Source of the DNA: Acidobacteriota bacterium
GTDB taxonomy: Bacteria; Acidobacteriota; Vicinamibacteria; Vicinamibacterales; JACQTH01
Length of the DNA stretch: 5,627 nt
Direction: 5' to 3'
Assembly: GCA_016210935.1 (NCBI GenBank)
Contig: JACQTH010000592.1
Location: 1-5,627 of the forward strand
Part shown: piece by piece, positions 1 to 5,331 of the stretch
Numbering within the stretch: the stretch's first letter is position 1
Layout of the letters: every line of letters begins with the position of its first letter
Program-made: the position numbers and the translations under genes
Notes under the pieces: model-generated
What the model saw: the letters and a program-made list of their open reading frames with translations, nothing else
What the model was told of the DNA's origin: nothing
The model's database searches: none

Positions 1-796
1 CGGCCTCTCGCAGTCCGGACGCGTCCCGTTCCTGTTCCAGATTCTTCCGCAACGGACCGTCACCCACGAGATGCAGCCGCGCGTCAGGACGCCGGTCGTG
101 GACCTGACGAAACGCGTGTATCAGCAGGTCGTGCCGCTTGATGGGCGTCAGCGACGCCACGGAGAGGAGGTGTGTGGGACCAAGCCCTTCACTCGTGGGA
201 CCAAGCTTTAGCCTGGTGTCGTCTGGCGAGAACTGCTCGAGATCCACGCCCTCGGGCGCCAGCACGCCGCGCGTCGCCTGCACCTGGGGAACGCGCTCCA
301 GAACGCGCCGCATCATGTACTTCGATCCGACCGTCCACCGGTCGGCGTGCCGCAACGATCGCTTCACGGCCGCGCGACCGAACCAGGAGCGTTGCGCCCC
401 GTACTTTTGATCGCGCCAGCGCTCCACCTCGCCGCCGCGGACTGAGACGATCAGCGGGACGTGAAGGTTCGTAGCGGCGGTGGTCCCGACCCAACCGGGC
501 TCGTCGGCCCACACGGCGTGGATGAGGTCGAACCTCTCTCGGTCGTGCGCACCGACGATCGCCGAAACCGCGCGGGCGAGCAGCGGATATCGGCGGAGGC
601 CGGCGACCTGTCGGCCTCCGAGCGGCACGACGCGCGCGCCGAACACGGTGTACGGCCTGGTGGAATGCGGGTAACGCAGCGTGAAGACCGTGACCGTCTC
701 GGTGGTTGCGAGCATCCTGACGAAATCGAGCAGTGACGGAATGCACCAGTCATCCTCGCGCGCGCTGAATCCGGGAACGACCAGGGCGATGTTCAT
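1..796 (-). CDS. Glycosyltransferase, GT-B fold, family 4-like (partial, 3' end beyond the window)
   Basis: The frame is open from an ATG at 796 to the left edge, giving the first 265 residues of an unfinished protein. It begins MNIALVVPGFSAREDDWC, a typical first beta strand and loop of a GT-B glycosyltransferase. Other signals are FDLIHAVWADEPGWVG (about residues 89-104), an acceptor-domain SVRGGEVERWRD stretch (118-129), the interdomain motif APEGVDLEQF (180-189), and the start of the sugar-nucleotide domain, LLSVASLTPIKRHDLLIHAF (210-229) followed by HLVGDGPLRKNL (242-253). Family 4 enzymes transfer a sugar from a nucleotide donor to an acceptor, usually at the cytoplasmic face of the membrane; donor and acceptor are unknown here, and the catalytic E-x7-E region lies outside the window. 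An in-frame TGA lies 12 bases upstream of the ATG, so the start is well constrained. It begins 9 bases after the radical SAM stop, consistent with one operon. The linker at about residues 197-208 contains a duplicated LGPT segment. Confidence 0.88.
   Translation of the reverse strand, partial: MNIALVVPGFSAREDDWCIPSLLDFVRMLATTETVTVFTLRYPHSTRPYTVFGARVVPLGGRQVAGLRRYPLLARAVSAIVGAHDRERFDLIHAVWADEPGWVGTTAATNLHVPLIVSVRGGEVERWRDQKYGAQRSWFGRAAVKRSLRHADRWTVGSKYMMRRVLERVPQVQATRGVLAPEGVDLEQFSPDDTRLKLGPTSEGLGPTHLLSVASLTPIKRHDLLIHAFRQVHDRRPDARLHLVGDGPLRKNLEQERDASGLREA
174..206. repeat. Short direct repeat, 12-base identical arms with 21-base period, inside the glycosyltransferase gene
   Basis: The 12-mer gtgggaccaagc occurs at 174-185 and again at 195-206, exactly 21 bases (seven codons) apart. 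In the glycosyltransferase frame it encodes LGPTSEG followed by LGPT, located between the EGVD motif and the first strand of the C-terminal domain. An in-frame duplication there lengthens a linker and should be tolerated. It may be a local tandem duplication or a fragment of a dispersed repeat; one window cannot decide. Confidence 0.75.
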
Positions 797-805
797 GTTG
801 ACTCG

Positions 806-1903
806 TCAGAACCGGCCGCACTCGAACAAGCCCAAGTGAAGGCTGCAGACGCATCGGCGGCACGTCTCGTTGCGGCGCGTATCGAGCTGCGCTCGAAACG
901 TCCGCGCGGCCGCCGAGTTCACGACCGACCGCAGATCGCGATCCTTCGTGGTCCCATACGCGGGGTGAAAGAAGCAGGGCTTGACGGAGCCGTCGGCTTC
1001 CATGACCGCCGATACCCACGGAGCGTTACAGCGCACCGGCGGGAAGCGGGACAACCCGGCGTGCGCCGCGTAGTAGGCGTGCAGGCGCCAGAGCGCTCGC
1101 GACCCGCCCACGATGAATCCCGACGCGATGGCGTCGTGGTGGCGGTGTTCGGTCGCCTCAATGGCGTGGGCCAGCTCCGGGAGATCGTCCGCTGCCAGCG
1201 CGACGTCCGCGATTCTGTTGCGATCCCAAGGCACCGGACGATTGAATGCCGTGCTCGTCAGGTCGGCCGCGAGAAACGAGACCCAGCTGCTCTCGAGCCC
1301 CTGACATGCGGTCACGATGTTGGGCAGGTCGCGGAAGTTCGCGCGCTGAATGACCGATCTCACGCCGATACCCATCGAAGGGGCTGCGCGCCGAAGCTTG
1401 CCCATCCCTTCCGTGATCCGATCGAAGCCGCCAGCCACGCGACGGATGGCATCATGGACCTCTCGGCTGCCGTCGATCGACACAATCACCTCGTCCACGT
1501 GGCGCGCGACGGCGTCGGCGGCACGCGGCAACAGGATGCCTGTCGTCAGGAGCGTGATGCGGGCTCCTTCGCCTCGGAGCAGATCGCAGAGCGCCCACAG
1601 GTTGGAATGCAGCAGCGGCTCGCCGCCCGTGAGCACGATGCGCGTGACCCCCAGCGACCGAATGGCATCAACGTGCCTTTCCAGATCGCTTCGTGTCAGC
1701 TCGCGGCGATCGGCGTTGGCCTTCCAGATATCGCACATCACGCACCGGCAGTTGCAGGCGCTGTGTGCTTCGAGCAGCAGGATCGGCAGCTCGTGCAGCT
1801 CGTGGGTCAGACGTCCGCGAAGCCGATTCAGCGAGGAAGCAATCAGTGGAATCACAGAAGCAAGCCGCGGTTTTTGAGAGCTCCGACTTTGTCGCTTCCG
1901 CAC
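806..1903 (-). CDS. Radical SAM protein with SPASM-like C-terminal cysteine region
   Basis: The 365-residue product has the radical SAM cluster motif C-x3-C-x2-C at C50, C54 and C57, an LTGGEPLL segment at about 91-98 (the GGE motif contacting S-adenosylmethionine) and VSIDGSREVHD at about 141-151, all typical of the MoaA/PqqE-like branch. Near the C-terminus C292 and C310 fit the SPASM pattern C-x(9-15)-G-x4-C, with the glycine at 305. The later cysteines C348, C351, C353 and C362 depart from the usual C-x2-C-x5-C-x3-C, so the number of auxiliary Fe-S clusters is uncertain. Members modify peptides, proteins or small molecules through a 5'-deoxyadenosyl radical; the substrate here is unknown. 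The chosen start is GTG at 1903 with GAGG five bases upstream, but residues 1-8 are encoded by repeat-like DNA. A second GTG at 1855 would give a protein 16 residues shorter that keeps all motifs. The glycosyltransferase follows after 9 bases. Confidence 0.9.
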   Translation of the reverse strand: MRKRQSRSSQKPRLASVIPLIASSLNRLRGRLTHELHELPILLLEAHSACNCRCVMCDIWKANADRRELTRSDLERHVDAIRSLGVTRIVLTGGEPLLHSNLWALCDLLRGEGARITLLTTGILLPRAADAVARHVDEVIVSIDGSREVHDAIRRVAGGFDRITEGMGKLRRAAPSMGIGVRSVIQRANFRDLPNIVTACQGLESSWVSFLAADLTSTAFNRPVPWDRNRIADVALAADDLPELAHAIEATEHRHHDAIASGFIVGGSRALWRLHAYYAAHAGLSRFPPVRCNAPWVSAVMEADGSVKPCFFHPAYGTTKDRDLRSVVNSAAARTFRAQLDTRRNETCRRCVCSLHLGLFECGRF

Positions 1904-1924
1904 TCCGACCTCGTGGCTTCCGCC
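1881..1924. repeat. Degenerate 22-base tandem duplication at the start of the SPASM-type radical SAM gene
   Basis: Positions 1881-1902 and 1903-1924 match at 18 of 22 bases. Each begins ctccgac and contains gcttccgc fifteen positions into the unit. The right copy runs into the palindromic repeat at 1911-1936, so the left copy looks like a decayed partial copy of that element plus its flank. It covers the first codons of the predicted gene and makes the exact start doubtful. Confidence 0.6.
1904..1912 (-). promoter_or_regulatory. Candidate ribosome binding site for the radical SAM gene starting at 1903
   Basis: On the minus strand GAGG (1912-1909) stands five bases before the GTG at 1903. This is the only Shine-Dalgarno-like sequence near the possible starts and is why 1903 is preferred over the GTG at 1855. 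The GAGG is partly made of the outer edge of the palindromic repeat, so the repeat may have supplied the initiation signal. Confidence 0.4.
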
Positions 1925-1976
1925 TTTAGGCGGAAGGCAGGCCGCGAGATCTTCCGGCTAAAGCCGGAAGCCACGA
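1911..1976. repeat. REPIN-like doublet: two inverted palindromic repeats in the gap between operon genes
   Basis: Two 26-base units lie in opposite orientation, at 1911-1936 and 1951-1976, separated by 14 bases. Each holds a 20-base palindrome with 9-base arms and a two-base loop: 1917-1936 (cttccgcct/aggcggaag, loop tt) and 1951-1970 (cttccggct/agccggaag, loop aa). Each has a tcgtgg-type extension on its outer side. The units differ at two paired positions, c..g in one and g..c in the other, so the stem is kept by compensating changes. They could form two small hairpins or one long hairpin with a 14-base loop. This layout resembles REP doublets (REPINs/BIMEs), which in other bacteria are moved by RAYT transposases; no such gene is in the window. 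Lying between a stop at 1989 and a start at 1903, the transcribed structure could affect mRNA stability or the expression ratio of the flanking genes. Confidence 0.85.
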
Positions 1977-1988
1977 AGAACGGGTCAT

Positions 1989-3179
1989 CTATTGGACCAC
2001 CAGTCCCGGTTCCTGCAGACCGGAGCGCGCCAGCCGGGTCGCGATCCGACCGTCGAGCAGACGCGGCCGGCCGTCGACCGAGGCCCGCGCGGGCCGGATT
2101 CCCGAAGTCTCGAACAACGCTGACATCGCCGGATCGGCAACGCGCGGTTCGCCGCCAATCATCGTCAGGGCGACGTCCGACCGGTTCGCGGCCGCCAGCG
2201 CTTCGAATGGGCAATCATGTTCGCTCGGCACGACGACCAGGTCGGCGGGCGCGCGTGGCTGAAGCCGGCCTCCCGCGGGGAGCCGCAGGAGCGCCGCGGC
2301 GTCGCACGTCACGGCCCGAAACAGGGCCGGAGCCGGAAGCGCCGACAGCTCACGGGCGACCTTGATCTCCTGCAACAGATCGCGCTCGCCGCTGAGCCTC
2401 GAGTCCGTGCCAAGCGCCAGGCGCCGATGCCCCGAAAACTCCGCCACCTCCGCCGTGCGTTCGAAGAGGAACCGGTTTGATCCCGGGCACCACACGAGGC
2501 CCGCGCCTCTGCTCAGCGCGCGTTTCCGATCCGTTTCCGTGAGGCCGACGCCATGGACGAGCAGCGTATTCGGGCCCAGGCAGCCGAGCCGCTGCAGTCG
2601 TTCGACTTCGCCCGCGGCTTCCTCGTCGATCCCTTCCGCGGCATGAATAATCCAGGGCTGCGTGGATCGAGTGCGCAAAAAAGAGTCCCTGATCTTCGGA
2701 CCATCGATCTCCAGCGAGTGGCTGAACCCGAAGCGCTCCACGATGCGAACGGGAAACCGGCGCCCGAGTTCCCGATAGATCGGATTGTGGTGGCAGACGG
2801 TCGTGACGCCGCTCAAGAGATTCTTCAGCGCTCCAATCAGGAGACGATCCGAAAGCCGGTGGGACAGAGCGGATGCGATCACCGGATCGGTCGCAAACCG
2901 AGGCTGGAAATCGGCGATCCATTCGCGGGCATTCTCATACCGCGTCCGCCACTTCAGTCGGGGAAAGTGGTTGAGCTCGAGATGATCGTGGGCATTGATC
3001 AGGCCGGGATAGACAAATGCATTCTCGAGGTCGATGACCGCGGAAGCGACGCCGGAATCGATGTTGTCGATCGACGCGATTCGCGGGCCGTCGATGCGCA
3101 GTGAACGCCCGATGACGGCGTCCTGTCCCACGACGCGCGCGTTGACGAACGTGATCGGACGGCGGCGGAGGAACGGCAT
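1989..3179 (-). CDS. Amidohydrolase-superfamily metal-dependent hydrolase (deaminase/chlorohydrolase-like)
   Basis: This is a 396-residue protein from ATG 3179. After a short N-terminal beta domain (FVNARVVG near 11-18, IDLENAFVYPGLINAHDHLE near 49-68) it shows the full ligand set of a mononuclear amidohydrolase: H64-x-H66, H179 in HAAEG with E182 as the likely proton shuttle, H209 in LLVHGVGL and D259 in LGTDSRLSG. LVWCPGSNRFLF (228-239) is also typical of the cytosine deaminase/ATZ-TRZ/SAH-deaminase group. These enzymes hydrolyse C-N or C-halogen bonds on rings or amides; the substrate is unknown. The frame stays open upstream to an ATG at 3368, but that part overlaps the methyltransferase gene, is rich in Arg and Ser and lacks family features. 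Starting at 3179 places the conserved beta strand right after the initiator, 10 bases past the methyltransferase stop. An AGGAAGG lies upstream but about 15 bases from the ATG, so coupling to the upstream gene is more likely. No signal peptide is seen, suggesting a cytoplasmic protein. Confidence 0.92.
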   Translation of the reverse strand: MPFLRRRPITFVNARVVGQDAVIGRSLRIDGPRIASIDNIDSGVASAVIDLENAFVYPGLINAHDHLELNHFPRLKWRTRYENAREWIADFQPRFATDPVIASALSHRLSDRLLIGALKNLLSGVTTVCHHNPIYRELGRRFPVRIVERFGFSHSLEIDGPKIRDSFLRTRSTQPWIIHAAEGIDEEAAGEVERLQRLGCLGPNTLLVHGVGLTETDRKRALSRGAGLVWCPGSNRFLFERTAEVAEFSGHRRLALGTDSRLSGERDLLQEIKVARELSALPAPALFRAVTCDAAALLRLPAGGRLQPRAPADLVVVPSEHDCPFEALAAANRSDVALTMIGGEPRVADPAMSALFETSGIRPARASVDGRPRLLDGRIATRLARSGLQEPGLVVQ

Positions 3180-3189
3180 CGTGCGCGAG

Positions 3190-3831
3190 CTACACCTTCC
3201 TGGCTCGAATAATGAGCGCGGCGGGCCATCCCCGGAAGGCATGTGGAAAGTCGATCGTCGGCTCCAGCAGTCGCTCGACCGCCAGCCCCGCGTCGCGGCA
3301 TCCGAACAGGTGCGACTCGCGCGAGTGGATATGGTGGCGAACGGCGTACTCGGCTCCGTCCGGGCCACGGAACGTGCGCAGCCAGCCCGCTCGCGCGCCG
3401 CCGGGATGGAGGTCGGAATAGACGAGGATGCCGTCGCGCGTGAGCAGCCGGCTCAATCCTCGAAGACAGGGCCCCGGGCGATCCACGTGCCCGATGGCCA
3501 GCCCGCACACAATCACGTCGAAGGTGGCCGATCGAAACGGCAGATCCTGCAGATCGCCGCGCACCCGGATGGCGTTCGGGTGCGTGCGGCGCAGCATCAT
3601 CTCGGACAAATCCAGGCCGCACGCCAGACGAGCGCCGCGGGCCTCGAGCTCGCGCAGGTAGCGTCCGGTGCCGCACGCGGCATCCAGCACCACACGGCGG
3701 CGCACATCCGGCAGCAGCTCGCGCACGACCTGCTCTTCGATCTGCATGAGCGGCGTATGCGCCTCGGCGGCGTAGGTCGGCGCCCAGAGCGCGTACGCCT
3801 CGAGCGGCTCCAGGATCGGCAGCGTGGTCAT
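3190..3831 (-). CDS. Class I SAM-dependent methyltransferase (Methyltransf_11/25 type)
   Basis: The 213-residue product is a compact Rossmann-fold methyltransferase. Motif I is VVLDAACGTGRYL (about 47-59), the acidic ribose-binding residue is D74 in GLDLSEMML, the adenine-contacting loop is RGDLQDLPF (91-99), motif IV is FDVIVCGLAIGHV (104-116), and a post-core strand reads GILVYSDLHPGG. Length and motifs fit small-molecule methyltransferases of the BioC/UbiE-like group, which move a methyl from S-adenosylmethionine to O, N or C. The acceptor is unknown. ATG 3831 immediately follows the stop of the B12-domain radical SAM gene (TGAATG), indicating translational coupling. The amidohydrolase starts 10 bases after its stop. 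With this neighbourhood it likely tailors the same product as the radical SAM enzymes. The protein appears complete, with no signal peptide or membrane segment. Confidence 0.93.
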   Translation of the reverse strand: MTTLPILEPLEAYALWAPTYAAEAHTPLMQIEEQVVRELLPDVRRRVVLDAACGTGRYLRELEARGARLACGLDLSEMMLRRTHPNAIRVRGDLQDLPFRSATFDVIVCGLAIGHVDRPGPCLRGLSRLLTRDGILVYSDLHPGGARAGWLRTFRGPDGAEYAVRHHIHSRESHLFGCRDAGLAVERLLEPTIDFPHAFRGWPAALIIRARKV

Positions 3832-5331
3832 TCAAAACCCCGTCGTTTCCGGCCGCTGGTACCGAAAGACCCTTTGAAGCAGCCTGAGCTCGATCGGGTA
3901 CGCATACGTTCCGGTTCGGTACCGCCAGCCGGAGACCGCCTGCAGAAGTCCTCGCCTCCAACCCTGCAGCCTGAGATCCGTCACGGTTGGATAGTACGCG
4001 TTCAGGACGCTCTCGAAATCGTGCACGCGTCGCCGAACCTCGCGATCGAGCCACGGCACCGAGATATCGCGGCGCAGGGCGAATGCGGGCCAATCGCCGC
4101 GCGTCCAGTCGTCGAGGGTTTCGGGAAAACGGAACCCGAGCGCGCGCGCGCTGTCATAGAGCGTGCCGTCGAGCGGCACCGGGGTATAGGTGTACAGGAT
4201 GATCTCCGCGTCGGGATTGACGGCCTTGACGGTTCTGACGAATCGCAGCGTCCGTTCTGCGTCCGCGATTCCATCGGGCGGGTTTCCCAGGACGAACGAG
4301 AATTCCGGCACGATGCCAAACTCTCTGGCGCGGCGCGCGAGCTCCAGGGTCAGGCTGGCTGACGCCTGCCCGCCTTTGTTCATCCGGGCGAGGATGGCGT
4401 CCGAGCCGCTCTCGGCGCCCGCGAAGACCATCTTGAGGCCGCTGCGACGCATCTTCTCCCACGTCGCGAGACGGTATCGCATCAGCTCGTCGACGCGTCC
4501 GAGCGCCCACCAGCGAATGCCGTGCTTCGCAATCCGATCCGCGAACTCCTCCGTCCGCGCCTCCGACACGAAGAAATCCATGTCGTGGAACTCCATCGCG
4601 TCGGCGCCATACTCGCGACAGAACCGCGACACGACGCGCTCCATGCGAGCGGGCGACTCGGCCAGCCATCGCTGCGACGACACGGAAACGACCGCGCAGA
4701 AGTTGCAGGCGAACGGGCATCCGAAAGACGAGTGATGCGCACCGACCCGCTGGCCGAGATAGTGGGCGTTGATGTATCGGTGCGTCGGCACGCTCTCGTA
4801 CGGCCATTCTGGCAACGAATCGACAGGGGTGAGGGGTCGAGGTGGGTTGTGCGTGATACGGCCGTTTTCGCGATAGCTCAGCCCCGCGATGCCGGAGAGC
4901 GCTCCGCCACGCGACAGGACATCGGCGAGCTCGCGAAACGTCTGTTCGCCCTGACTGCGCACGCAGATATCCACGTACGGCGCCCGAAGGCATGCGTCCG
5001 CATGTTGGGAGGGGAAGTACCCGCCCCAAATCATCGGCACGGATGGAAAGACCTGTTTGAGCCGCTGGCAATCCGCGACCGCACGCACGAGCTGCGGACC
5101 CGGCATGACGGTAACGGCAATGGCAGTAAGAGGACGTTCTCGCCCTATCCTCACGATCGTGTCGACCGGATCACCGGACTCGTGGCTTCCGCCTTTAGGC
5201 GGAAGATCCATCAGATTCCCGTCAATGATGGTGTACGTGTCACGATCCAGCATCGATGCCACGGCGAGCAGCGACATCGGCAGGGGTTTCTTTCGGGACG
5301 GCGTGCTCCGGGGGTTGTAGAGGATGATCAC
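3832..5331 (-). CDS. B12-binding-domain radical SAM protein
   Basis: From GTG 5331 the product is 499 residues. The N-terminal part has cobalamin-binding-like Rossmann features: VIILYNP (1-7), PMSLLAVASMLD (18-29), IIDGNL (35-40), AIAVTVMPGPQL (70-81), IWGGYFPSQHADACL (101-115) and VDICVRSQGEQTFREL (120-135). The lower-axial DxHxxG motif is absent, as in many members. Next comes the radical SAM core with C205, C209 and C212 (C-x3-C-x2-C), then FHDMDFF, WALGRVDEL, FAGAESGSD and FSFVLGNP segments typical of the BchE/HpnP-like superfamily. Such enzymes catalyse methylations, cyclisations or other radical steps; the reaction here is unknown. The frame stays open to an ATG at 5514, but that region is the upstream gene in another frame, and conserved strand 1 begins at the GTG. 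The GTG shares four bases with the upstream stop and has no Shine-Dalgarno, implying coupling. Residues 43-51 (LPPKGGSHE) are encoded by a dispersed repeat. The methyltransferase ATG directly abuts the stop. Confidence 0.92.
   Translation of the reverse strand: MIILYNPRSTPSRKKPLPMSLLAVASMLDRDTYTIIDGNLMDLPPKGGSHESGDPVDTIVRIGRERPLTAIAVTVMPGPQLVRAVADCQRLKQVFPSVPMIWGGYFPSQHADACLRAPYVDICVRSQGEQTFRELADVLSRGGALSGIAGLSYRENGRITHNPPRPLTPVDSLPEWPYESVPTHRYINAHYLGQRVGAHHSSFGCPFACNFCAVVSVSSQRWLAESPARMERVVSRFCREYGADAMEFHDMDFFVSEARTEEFADRIAKHGIRWWALGRVDELMRYRLATWEKMRRSGLKMVFAGAESGSDAILARMNKGGQASASLTLELARRAREFGIVPEFSFVLGNPPDGIADAERTLRFVRTVKAVNPDAEIILYTYTPVPLDGTLYDSARALGFRFPETLDDWTRGDWPAFALRRDISVPWLDREVRRRVHDFESVLNAYYPTVTDLRLQGWRRGLLQAVSGWRYRTGTYAYPIELRLLQRVFRYQRPETTGF
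5179..5205. repeat. Solo copy of the palindromic repeat embedded in the radical SAM coding sequence
   Basis: These 27 bases are identical to 1910-1936 in the intergenic doublet and contain the same palindrome (5186-5205, 9-base arms). On the coding strand they form exactly nine codons, LPPKGGSHE, with no stop, between IIDGNLMD and a stretch reading DPVDTIVRI. The location corresponds to a surface loop after the second strand of the B12-binding-like domain. It looks like an element inserted in frame and tolerated as a loop extension. Confidence 0.88.

Noticed and set aside
1904..1988. Rho-independent terminator between the amidohydrolase and the SPASM-type gene
   Set aside because: The hairpins are GC-rich but no U-run follows them in the direction of transcription, and the same palindrome occurs inside a coding sequence, so a dispersed repeat is the better explanation.
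836..2365. A 509-residue plus-strand open frame
   Set aside because: It is antisense to the SPASM-type radical SAM gene, the repeat gap and part of the amidohydrolase, has an Arg-rich composition without recognisable motifs, and is explained by the GC-rich codon bias of the real genes.
2676..2682. Run of six A (T on the coding strand) in the amidohydrolase as a possible slippage site
   Set aside because: The reading frame continues with conserved motifs on both sides and nothing suggests programmed frameshifting. It encodes an ordinary Ser-Phe-Leu stretch.
3180..3368. An N-terminal extension of the amidohydrolase back to the ATG at 3368
   Set aside because: The 63 extra residues overlap the methyltransferase C-terminus, lack family features and are compositionally like a shadow frame. 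The start at 3179 fits the family fold.
2999..4093. A 364-residue minus-strand open frame
   Set aside because: It overlaps the methyltransferase in another frame and has runs of Arg, Ala and Gly with no motif. The methyltransferase frame carries all the expected motifs.
4139..4152. Alternating CG run that could be read as a Z-DNA or simple repeat
   Set aside because: It is short and fully explained by Ser-Ala-Arg-Ala codons in a GC-rich radical SAM gene.
3034..4362. A 442-residue plus-strand open frame
   Set aside because: It lies antisense to the start of the amidohydrolase, the whole methyltransferase and the 3' part of the B12-domain radical SAM gene, all of which have clear family motifs. 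It shows none itself.
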